From: Planctomycetota bacterium
Lineage (GTDB): Bacteria > Planctomycetota > Brocadiia > Brocadiales > Bathyanammoxibiaceae
Reading direction: 5' to 3'
Assembly (NCBI GenBank): GCA_030623665.1
Contig: JAUXLO010000107.1
Location: forward strand, 1-6,360
DNA: 6,360 bases
Every line of letters begins with the position of its first letter. Position 1 is the first letter of the stretch. The notes below the pieces were generated by a model, which had not been told where the DNA came from, did no database searches, and saw nothing but the letters and a program-made list of their open reading frames with translations. Positions 1 through 5,680 of the stretch are shown piece by piece. The translations under genes and the position numbers were made by a program.

Positions 1-795
1 AGTGTCTGTGAAATTGCTTACCGTTGCCCGGAGTAAGACCTGTTCGTCCTTCCTTGTCCAGTCATATTCACGCTCGAGACCGCTGATAGACATATTGGGC
101 AGGGACTTTGCCTCTGAAACGTCAATGATATGCAGCCTTACAGGGCTTTTCCCCAGCATCTTCTTCACCTCTTGCGTTGTGCCGGGTCTCCACCCATTCT
201 TTGTGAGGTCTGTAAACAGGAATATCCTCTTAAGCCGCTTTTTAGAAGGACTGATTATAACAAACGCCTTTTCCACAAGTGACGCTATATCTGTGGTGTA
301 GTAAGAGGGTTCGATACGGTCAATGCTGTTTAGGGTCTCGCCCTTATCGGTGGTTGGTTGGGGCAGTGAATCGGGAGCGGGGAAAACAGCTATTGTACAG
401 GCCTCATCTGACGGGGATAGCGAGCTGACAAACTGCCGTGCCCACTCCTTGGCCGTTTCAAGAAAGGTCTTTCCATCACCAACGTACCTCATACTGTACG
501 AGTTGTCTATTATAAGCACATTGCACGAGGGTGCATCAGGGGCCAGGACAGGCCCGGCCTTAAGCATGGGCTTCGCCAGTGCCATCGCAATGAGTGCTAT
601 AACGGCAACCCTGACTAAAAGCAGGAGCATCTGCTCCAGCTTAATTCGCGCCGCTACCTTTTTTTGTGAACGTAGGATAAACTCTATTGCCGAGAATTTA
701 TAGGTCTGCGCACGTCTCCTCCCCACCATGTGTATAATTATGGGGAGACTTACACCCAGCAATCCCAGAAGGAAGATCGGACTAATGAAACTCAT
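1..795 (-). CDS. BatA-type membrane protein with VWA domain (3' end beyond left edge)
   Basis: The frame is open from ATG at 795 to the left edge: 265 residues with no stop, so the C-terminal part is missing. Two hydrophobic segments are visible, at about residues 3-23 and 56-74. Between them is a basic stretch (GRRR at 25-28), followed by a segment with the layout of the BatA/aerotolerance-regulator N-terminal domain. A von Willebrand factor A domain then begins near residue 92. Its metal-site motif is D97-x-S99-x-S101 (DNSYSM), with likely further ligands at T167/T168 and D196 (FTDLT). In this family the protein is anchored in the inner membrane with the VWA domain outside the cytoplasmic face or near the membrane, and partners a MoxR ATPase. 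The start lies 2 bp after the DUF58 stop, with AAGG a few bases upstream, so co-translation is likely. Full-length relatives are usually several hundred residues longer. The family call is firm; the cellular role is inferred. Confidence 0.85.
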   Translation of the reverse strand, partial: MSFISPIFLLGLLGVSLPIIIHMVGRRRAQTYKFSAIEFILRSQKKVAARIKLEQMLLLLVRVAVIALIAMALAKPMLKAGPVLAPDAPSCNVLIIDNSYSMRYVGDGKTFLETAKEWARQFVSSLSPSDEACTIAVFPAPDSLPQPTTDKGETLNSIDRIEPSYYTTDIASLVEKAFVIISPSKKRLKRIFLFTDLTKNGWRPGTTQEVKKMLGKSPVRLHIIDVSEAKSLPNMSISGLEREYDWTRKDEQVLLRATVSNFTDT

Positions 796-797
796 TA

Positions 798-1724
798 TTA
801 CAACCTTGCAGCAATCCTTGAGTGGGAAAGTTTCTCTCTGGTAGTCAGGTATTTAAGTAGCGCCTGGTCCAGTGGTGTAGAGGTGTTAATAAGCCAATGG
901 TCTATCTGGTTCTCCAGGCAGCCCCGGCGAAGCGTTTCTATAAAGCCGCGGAGTTCCGACAAGTAGCTGTCTTTTATGGCCCTGGGCTCCGCCAGTACTT
1001 GACGGGAGTCTTCCATGGATTCAAAGAGTGTGAGTTCATCGAAGGGGAAATCTAGTTCGTGGCTGTCCAGCACCTGAAACAGTATCACCTCGTTCCTGCG
1101 TTTCCTCAACTGCCTCAGTTTCTTTATCAGGTCGTTGGCGTCATCAAAGAGGTCTGAAATAAGTATCACAAGAGAGCGTCTCGATGCCTTTTCGGCCAAC
1201 TCGTTTAACACTCCAGCAATGTTCGACCTGCCTTGGGCCTTAAGACCGTCGAGGGCCTGGAGTAAGACCTGGAGGTGGGATGATTTGGTGCGCGGCGGGA
1301 CGTAATTGATGATATCCTCTCCAAAAATGACCAGCCCGGTAGCATCGGACTGCATAAGCAGGAGATACGCCAGGCAGGCCGCCAATGTTGTGGAGTACTC
1401 CAGCTTTGTCATTGCACCCGACCCGTAGCCCATAGAGCCGCTTGTGTCTAAGAGAATATAGGCCTTGAGGTTCGTCTCATCCTCGAACTGTTTGAGGTGG
1501 TATTTATCCGACCTACCCAGTACCTTCCAATCTATGTGTTTGACCTCGTCCCCTGGAGAGTATTCCTTATGCTCGAGAAACTCTATGCTTGAACCCTTGT
1601 TCGGTCTCTTGTGTATACCAGAGAAAGTCCCTTCCACCACGGTTCTGGCCCTAAGCGATAGGTTAGATATCTTGCTCAGTATTGCCGGGTCGTACCTATG
1701 GATTGTACCCTGCTCTTTCATCAT
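798..1724 (-). CDS. DUF58 family protein with VWA-like fold
   Basis: A soluble protein of 308 residues, the usual length for DUF58. The family's signature block is at about residues 55-85 (YSPGDEVKHIDW, then GRSDKY and LKQFEDETN). It is followed by a VWA-like metal site, D93-x-S95-x-S97 within LLDTSGSM, and by a second acidic site at D191 (ISDLFD). DUF58 proteins are nearly always encoded beside MoxR ATPases and are thought to be their cytosolic VWA partners; no reaction is established. The start overlaps the moxR stop as ATGATGA. There are two adjacent Met codons, at 1724 and 1721, and AGAAGG lies at a suitable distance upstream inside the moxR tail, so translational coupling is expected. 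The second Met is an equally possible start. No transmembrane segment is obvious. Confidence 0.93.
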   Translation of the reverse strand: MMKEQGTIHRYDPAILSKISNLSLRARTVVEGTFSGIHKRPNKGSSIEFLEHKEYSPGDEVKHIDWKVLGRSDKYHLKQFEDETNLKAYILLDTSGSMGYGSGAMTKLEYSTTLAACLAYLLLMQSDATGLVIFGEDIINYVPPRTKSSHLQVLLQALDGLKAQGRSNIAGVLNELAEKASRRSLVILISDLFDDANDLIKKLRQLRKRRNEVILFQVLDSHELDFPFDELTLFESMEDSRQVLAEPRAIKDSYLSELRGFIETLRRGCLENQIDHWLINTSTPLDQALLKYLTTREKLSHSRIAARL

Positions 1725-2740
1725 CGATGGCCTTCTTTTACTTCTTCGAGCAATCTCTCTATTATCTTCAGGGAGCTTATACCCTCAGCTTCGGCATGGA
1801 AGCTGGTTATGATTCGGTGCTGAAGTACGGGGCGGCACAACGAGCGAATATCGTCGGTGTTCACGGCGTAACGGCCTTGCAGTATCGCCCTGGCCTTTCC
1901 ACTCAGTATCAGGTTTTGGGAGGCCCGTGGACCCGCACCCCAGCTCACCCACTGCTTCACAAACTCGCGGGCATTAGCGTCCGTGGGCCGTGAGGCCCTT
2001 ACTATCCTAACGGCATAAGACAGGACGTGGTCTGCCACCGGTACCCTTAGCACCAGGTCTTGGAGCTCACAGATTTCTTGGGGGCTGAACGCCTTCTCCA
2101 GCTTGGGCCTGTAGGCCGAGGTTGTAGTCCTGACTATCTCCGCCTCCTCTTCCTCTCGTGGATAGTCTATGTTTATTTGGAACATAAAGCGGTCCAGTTG
2201 GGCCTCAGGAAGGGGATAGGTGCCCTCCTGCTCTATAGGGTTTTGTGTAGCGAAGACCAGGAAGGGCAGGTCCAGCGGGTATGTATGCCCGCTCGCCGTA
2301 ACCTTGTACTCTTGCATGGATTGGAGCAATGCGGCCTGGGTCTTGGGAGGCGTGCGGTTTATCTCGTCTGCCAGAAGTATGTTAGCAAATATGGGTCCTT
2401 TTATGAACCTGAAGAACCGCCTCCCCGTATGCTGGTCTTGTTCCAAGACATCTGTACCGGTTATATCTGCCGGCATGAGGTCTGGGGTAAACTGGATTCG
2501 GCTAAAGTGAAGGTTTAGTACGTCCGACAAGGTGCTCACGAGCATGGTCTTTGCAAGACCGGGTACGCCGACAAAGAGACAGTGGCCCCTGCAAAAAAGG
2601 GCTATCAACATGTGCTCTATTACCTCATCCTGCCCGATAATGACTTTTGCTATCTCTTCCTTTATCTTTTGCCTGCCCTCTGCTATCCTCTCCACCGCCT
2701 GCAGGTCAGCACTCTCGGTATCCTGGGCAAGGCCACTCAT
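1721..2740 (-). CDS. moxR: MoxR family AAA+ ATPase
   Basis: A 339-residue AAA+ ATPase of the MoxR/RavA class, cytosolic, using ATP hydrolysis to remodel partner proteins. Visible motifs are Walker A GVPGLAKT (58-65), Walker B ILLADE (121-126), sensor 1 TQNP (165-168), an arginine-finger region LDR (182-184) and a sensor-2 segment GAGPRASQ (268-275). The block FTPDLMPADITGTDVLE (84-100) is typical of MoxR. The lid domain occupies roughly residues 220-335. The usual family form of the sensor-2 segment is GASPRA; here Gly replaces Ser, a mild change that leaves the arginine at 272. A strong TAAGGAG Shine-Dalgarno supports ATG at 2740. It is the first gene of a three-gene unit, overlapping the DUF58 gene by 4 bp. 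Family assignment is firm; the substrate is unknown, although the two VWA partners downstream are the obvious candidates. Confidence 0.96.
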   Translation of the reverse strand: MSGLAQDTESADLQAVERIAEGRQKIKEEIAKVIIGQDEVIEHMLIALFCRGHCLFVGVPGLAKTMLVSTLSDVLNLHFSRIQFTPDLMPADITGTDVLEQDQHTGRRFFRFIKGPIFANILLADEINRTPPKTQAALLQSMQEYKVTASGHTYPLDLPFLVFATQNPIEQEGTYPLPEAQLDRFMFQINIDYPREEEEAEIVRTTTSAYRPKLEKAFSPQEICELQDLVLRVPVADHVLSYAVRIVRASRPTDANAREFVKQWVSWGAGPRASQNLILSGKARAILQGRYAVNTDDIRSLCRPVLQHRIITSFHAEAEGISSLKIIERLLEEVKEGHR

Positions 2741-2745
2741 GAGTT

Positions 2746-2752
2746 CTCCTTA
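2746..2752 (-). promoter_or_regulatory. Shine-Dalgarno site of moxR
   Basis: Read on the minus strand this is TAAGGAG, five bases before the ATG at 2740. It is the clearest ribosome binding site in the window and fixes the moxR start. Confidence 0.8.
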
Positions 2753-2777
2753 CAAAATAAACGGACCGGAATCTTTA

Positions 2778-2806
2778 AATAAACGTGTTGGATAATAGCT
2801 GCTCAA
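2778..2806 (-). promoter_or_regulatory. Candidate sigma-70-type promoter for the moxR operon
   Basis: On the minus strand TTGAGC (2806-2801) and TTTATT (2783-2778) are separated by exactly 17 bases, each matching four of six consensus positions. Transcription would begin near 2770, giving a leader of about 30 bases that contains the strong Shine-Dalgarno. The surrounding DNA is AT-rich. A weaker alternative is TTGATA with TAACTA further upstream (about 2866-2837). This is pattern matching only. Confidence 0.35.
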
Positions 2807-2810
2807 AATA

Positions 2811-2834
2811 AAGTGTAAGGCATTGACACTTACA
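2811..2834. repeat. Imperfect inverted repeat upstream of the moxR promoter candidate
   Basis: AAGTGT (2811-2816) pairs with ACACTT (2826-2831), and the overlapping TGTAAG (2814-2819) pairs with CTTACA (2829-2834). The arms leave 9 bases between them. The repeat ends four bases upstream of the candidate -35 element, where an activator or repressor could bind. No T tract follows on either strand, so it is not a good terminator. Confidence 0.35.
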
Positions 2835-3031
2835 TAGTTATGTCCCTCTTCCATAACCTATCAAATGCCGGAGTTTATTGCAAGGCAAACTTCTCGTGCG
2901 GGTGTTTACTGCTGGCACGACCTGTGGCATGACCCTCTGGCCTGTCCGTCAATAACTCCATTTAAAGTCAGGGTGAAACGGTCGCAGGCATAGACCGCGG
3001 TCACGCCTTGGTCACAAACTGCGGTAAAATG

Positions 3032-4126
3032 TTACGATGAGGTATTGGAGACTTGAGCGCAGCGGATGCCGTCAGGATGCCAGCACTGGTTACATGAAAT
3101 ACAGGCCGCCTTAGTAGCAAGCCCCTTCCTCAGCCTTTCCACCAGATCGGGCTCCCTTATGAAAGGCCGGCTCATGGAGATGAGGTCCGCCCTCTTGTCC
3201 TTTATTATAGATTCCATCACCCCGATGGACCGGATGCCTCCCACTGCAACTAATGGCACAGAAACGGCCTTCTTGATCTTCGCTGCGTTTGATATGAAAA
3301 AGCCTTCTTTTTCAGGTGTGTCTATGTCCGTACGGCAAGCGAAGGGGAAGGACTCCACGATCCCACCACTCGTCTCTATGGCGTCTATTCCCTCCTTATC
3401 CAATATCTTTGCTATCTCTGCCGCCTCTTCTATACCCAGCCCGCCTTCTATACCGTCATCGGTCTGGAGTTTTACAAATACCGGGTAATCGCTTCCAGCC
3501 CTCAGCCGGCACGCCCTCAGAACCTTCACGACCACCCTTGCCCTGTTCTCAATGGTGCCACCCCATTCATCGTTACGGCGGTTGGTGTAGGCGGACAAAA
3601 ACTCACTTAAGAGGTAGCCATGGGCGGCGTGGATCTGTATACCATCGAACCCCGCCTCCCTCGCCCTGCCTGCGGCCAGGCCGAAACAGTTTATAATGTC
3701 CAGTATATCTTCATGGGTCATCCCTCTTGGGGTGATGCCTGTACTCTTGTCGGTCACGGGCGAGGGGCCAATGGGTGTGGTGCCGCAAATCTCCGGTTTT
3801 GTCTGGCGGCCTCCGTGAGTTATCTGAAGCATTACCCTTGCATCATAGGGCTTGAGTCTTTCCAGCAATCGCTTGTAGGCAGGTACGAATGTGTCGTCGT
3901 ATATTGCCGCCTGCCTTTTACTCGCCTTGCCGTCCTTCCTGACGTAGCTGTGGCCCGTCACTATCAGCCCAACTCCCCCACGGGCCAGTTCTTCATACAG
4001 GGCGGCCTGTCTGTCCGTAACATAATCCTCGTCGTCCGTCATGTACTCGTTAGTTGCGGCGCGGACAAAACGGTTGGGTAGCTTAAGCGAGTTTATCTCT
4101 ATCGGATTGAAGAGCAAGCCATCCAT
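3032..4126 (-). CDS. FMN-dependent NADH:flavin oxidoreductase, Old Yellow Enzyme-like, single domain
   Basis: An enzyme of 364 residues from the ATG at 4126. It has the (beta/alpha)8 FMN domain of the OYE / 2,4-dienoyl-CoA reductase family, which reduces activated C=C bonds with NAD(P)H. Visible signatures, numbered from that ATG: the active-site T24 (RAATNEYM), Q101 in LQITHGGR, and H166-x-x-H169-x-Y171 (HAAHGYLL), matching the spacing of the OYE substrate-binding His/Asn pair and catalytic Tyr. Also present are SAYTNRRND before WGG, VGGI near 296, and SMSRPFI with R320. The C-terminus carries C342, C345, C348 and C356 (CISCNQC plus GIRC), resembling the Fe-S ligand cluster of FadH-type enzymes. 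The chain stops eight residues later, so no FAD/NAD(P) domains follow. A TTG at 4138 would add four residues (MLKN); neither start has a strong Shine-Dalgarno, and ATG is preferred for its codon. It stands alone, so the substrate cannot be inferred. Confidence 0.92.
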   Translation of the reverse strand: MDGLLFNPIEINSLKLPNRFVRAATNEYMTDDEDYVTDRQAALYEELARGGVGLIVTGHSYVRKDGKASKRQAAIYDDTFVPAYKRLLERLKPYDARVMLQITHGGRQTKPEICGTTPIGPSPVTDKSTGITPRGMTHEDILDIINCFGLAAGRAREAGFDGIQIHAAHGYLLSEFLSAYTNRRNDEWGGTIENRARVVVKVLRACRLRAGSDYPVFVKLQTDDGIEGGLGIEEAAEIAKILDKEGIDAIETSGGIVESFPFACRTDIDTPEKEGFFISNAAKIKKAVSVPLVAVGGIRSIGVMESIIKDKRADLISMSRPFIREPDLVERLRKGLATKAACISCNQCWHPDGIRCAQVSNTSS

Positions 4127-4181
4127 ATTCTTCAACAAAGATCTTTTAAAGAGTTAGGCGAGCAAATATTGAAATAGACAT

Positions 4182-4202
4182 AAAATGGCCCCGGAGGCCC
4201 AT
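4182..4202 (-). terminator. Weak intrinsic terminator candidate after the cupin/small-ORF unit
   Basis: On the minus strand ATGGGCC pairs with GGCCAT around a 5-base loop, with one bulged G. The first stem bases overlap the TGA of the small ORF at 4202-4204, and TTTTA follows (4185-4181). The stem is short and the T run only four bases, so efficiency is doubtful. Its position at the end of the right-hand gene block supports the call. Confidence 0.4.
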
Positions 4203-4363
4203 CAGATGGAAGCCTGCACAGGTACTCTATTCGCCCGTTGTGGCGGGAACAAATACTTACAGGTCTCTAAAAGCAGTGAATCTTTCTCACCATTGTTAAA
4301 TCTACCTACAAAGCTAACCTGCCCTGCCACACCTCCGGTATAAGGCAATACTACAGGTGTCAT
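4202..4363 (-). CDS. Possible small ORF of 53 codons, unrecognised
   Basis: I do not recognise this product. ATG at 4363 starts one base after the cupin TAG (4365-4367), and the frame stays open for 53 codons to TGA at 4202-4204. The predicted peptide begins MTPVVLPYTGG, is mixed in character, has one cysteine (residue 35) and a basic Pro-rich tail (FPPQRANRVPV). There is no signal peptide or membrane segment. AGGTG lies 11 bases before the ATG, further than ideal, inside one arm of a hairpin. Codon usage looks plausible and the stop abuts a terminator-like hairpin, which supports a terminal gene of the unit. A 53-codon open frame is still not rare by chance, and the stretch could be noncoding or part of an interspersed repeat. 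Confidence 0.3.
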   Translation of the reverse strand: MTPVVLPYTGGVAGQVSFVGRFNNGEKDSLLLETCKYLFPPQRANRVPVQASI

Positions 4364-4381
4364 TCTACAAGTTGCACCTGT
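4353..4381 (-). repeat. 7-bp stem-loop spanning the cupin stop codon
   Basis: ACAGGTG and CACCTGT form a perfect 7-bp stem around a 15-base loop. In the minus-strand transcript the loop holds the cupin TAG and the ATG of the small ORF, and the 5' arm contains the AGGTG that could serve as its Shine-Dalgarno. On the plus strand the second arm runs into five T residues, which resembles a terminator facing the other way, but no plus-strand gene needs one. Confidence 0.5.
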
Positions 4382-4715
4382 TTTTGCTGGGTATCATGCA
4401 GAGCAATGTAAAAGGGTCTTTGCCCGTATTCTTAAATTGGTGTTTCTCGTCATTGGGTATAAATACCACGTCTCCCTCTTTGAGTATTTCTTCACCCTTG
4501 CCATTAGCAACTGAGCCTTTGCCGCCCAGGATGAATATCTCGTGCTCCCAGGGATGGGTGTGCATGGGTGTGTGACCGTTGGGTTCTATCTCGAAATGTC
4601 TCATCACAAAGTTATCCGCCCCGTTCTCCTCGTTTATCATCCATCGAATCTTCACGCCTCTGGCGCCCTCAACAACTGGTTTAGGTGAAAACTCCATAAG
4701 GTTAGATATAAACAT
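4365..4715 (-). CDS. Small single-domain cupin protein
   Basis: A 116-residue protein that is essentially one cupin barrel of the cupin_2 type. Motif 1 is NGHTPMHTHPWEHE (46-59), giving metal ligands H52 and H54 and an acidic ligand at E57 or E59. Motif 2 is GDVVFIPNDEKHQFKN (81-96), with the conserved H92 and N96. Three His and one Glu normally bind a divalent metal. Stand-alone cupins of this size have varied roles (sugar isomerases, dioxygenases, binding proteins), so no reaction can be named. An AGGAGG Shine-Dalgarno at 4722-4727, six bases upstream, fixes the ATG at 4715. The start is 29 bp after the dprA stop, so cotranscription with dprA is likely. Confidence 0.9.
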   Translation of the reverse strand: MFISNLMEFSPKPVVEGARGVKIRWMINEENGADNFVMRHFEIEPNGHTPMHTHPWEHEIFILGGKGSVANGKGEEILKEGDVVFIPNDEKHQFKNTGKDPFTLLCMIPSKNRCNL

Positions 4716-4721
4716 AAGCTG

Positions 4722-4727
4722 CCTCCT
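4722..4727 (-). promoter_or_regulatory. Shine-Dalgarno site of the cupin gene
   Basis: AGGAGG on the minus strand, six bases upstream of the ATG at 4715. It lies in the 29-bp gap after dprA and shows that the cupin is translated from its own site. Confidence 0.75.
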
Positions 4728-4744
4728 CTCTTACATAATTCGTA

Positions 4745-5680
4745 TTAAAGGTAAGCTGCAATCTTATCTAAATCCTTGTAGCTTGATATCGGTGTTGCGC
4801 CCTGACTGAGTATAGACCCGTTGCCAGTAGCACTTTTTGGGGGATTTTTGTACTTAAGCGCGAAGGTCATTCTGCCAAGGTTCTTTGCATGCGTGAAGGT
4901 GTGGGCAGCGCCCCCACCGACATCCGTCTCTACAACAAACACGGCGTCACTCAGACCCGCAATCAGCCTATTCCTCGAAAGGGCAGCACCAACAGACCAT
5001 TCCTGACTGGGGAAACTCTCGGAGATAATGCAATACCCTCTGCTATTATGGGCATACTGTCTTAGCGTTCTTTTCCACACAAAATGGTCAAAGCCTGTGG
5101 GTATTACCATTATAGTGCGGGCCATATCCCCCGTTTTTAAGGTTTCACGGGCCTCCATCGCACCTAGATGCGCCGCCGTATCAACCCCGTGCGCATAGCC
5201 GCTGACTATCGTGAAGCCCCTTTGCGCCAACCTTCTGCCGGCCTCTACGGCAATTTGGCGGCCTTTCACTGAAGGCCTTGTGGTACCAACTATTGCCACT
5301 GCCTTCTTATCGCTTTTCAGGTATGTACCCTTTACATATAATACCACAGGTGCATTTTTTAGCATCCGAATTTTTGCGGGGTAACTCCCGTCGGCAAGTG
5401 TTACTATTTTTATATTATTATAAGTCAATGTTTTGACAACGTTTACAATATCCGCCAGCTTTTCTCTTACCTTAAAAATATCTTTCACCAGCCCATGTCT
5501 CAGCCAGGGGAGGGAATTCAGGTCCCTTTTTGAGGTCTCCAGCAGTACAGTTTGGGGATCGCCGAACCTCTCCAGCAGCCTCCGGTAGGTTACCGGACCA
5601 AGGCCCGGTACGCTGTGCAGGGCCACCCAGTATACGGCACGGTCAAGCTCAGTATCCCCCTGCCTAGGCCTCAAGTGCAT
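4745..5680 (-). CDS. dprA: DprA/Smf family DNA-processing protein, divergent
   Basis: A 311-residue cytosolic protein. In the family, DprA binds incoming single-stranded DNA and loads RecA during transformation; it is also found in non-competent bacteria. Residues 15-60 form a helix-hairpin-helix-like N-terminal region (SVPGLGPVTYRRLLERFGDP). The Rossmann-like core begins at VAIVGTTRP (128-136) and continues with SGYAHGVDTAAHLGAM (160-175) and SRNRLIAGLSDAVFVVE (235-251), all close to DprA signatures. Two things are unusual. The usual SGSLITA segment is replaced by GGGAAHTFTHA (255-265), and the typical VPG near the end of the core is not seen. The chain ends shortly after QGATPI, so the C-terminal winged-helix domain of many DprA proteins is absent. 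ATG at 5680 overlaps the permease by 17 bp, with a purine-rich GAGGG directly before it, and no later Met codon fits the domain start. Confidence 0.85.
   Translation of the reverse strand: MHLRPRQGDTELDRAVYWVALHSVPGLGPVTYRRLLERFGDPQTVLLETSKRDLNSLPWLRHGLVKDIFKVREKLADIVNVVKTLTYNNIKIVTLADGSYPAKIRMLKNAPVVLYVKGTYLKSDKKAVAIVGTTRPSVKGRQIAVEAGRRLAQRGFTIVSGYAHGVDTAAHLGAMEARETLKTGDMARTIMVIPTGFDHFVWKRTLRQYAHNSRGYCIISESFPSQEWSVGAALSRNRLIAGLSDAVFVVETDVGGGAAHTFTHAKNLGRMTFALKYKNPPKSATGNGSILSQGATPISSYKDLDKIAAYL

Larger units (their letters stand above)
2741..3031. other. Intergenic region between the flavoenzyme gene and moxR
   Basis: This 291-bp stretch holds the moxR leader, the promoter candidate and the inverted repeat described separately. 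Nearer the flavoenzyme it has a perfect 10-bp palindrome GACCGCGGTC (2993-3002), a direct repeat GGTCAC at 2999 and 3010 (11 bp apart), and near-identical 9-mers GGCACGACC/GGCATGACC 12 bp apart (2914-2934). No intrinsic terminator with a T run is seen for the flavoenzyme gene. No convincing gene is present, although the flavoenzyme frame stays open for 41 codons past its stop. Confidence 0.6.

Noticed and set aside
2..703. Two plus-strand open frames opposite the BatA-type gene
   Set aside because: The minus strand encodes a continuous protein with a BatA N-terminal region and a VWA metal site, so these are shadows.
2060..2518. Long plus-strand open frame (152 codons) inside moxR
   Set aside because: It is antisense to the conserved AAA+ core and shows no recognisable motif. 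The minus-strand protein has every MoxR signature.
2990..3025. Terminator for the flavoenzyme gene formed by ACCGC...GCGGT
   Set aside because: The loop is over 20 bases and no T tract follows on the minus strand.
3066..4081. Several plus-strand open frames (126-153 codons) across the flavoenzyme gene
   Set aside because: They are antisense shadows of an OYE-family gene, mutually overlapping, with Pro/Ser-rich low-quality translations.
4226..4254. CCCG/CGGG hairpin inside the small ORF region
   Set aside because: The stem is only 4 bp, with a mismatch just outside it and no T run, so it is too weak to call.
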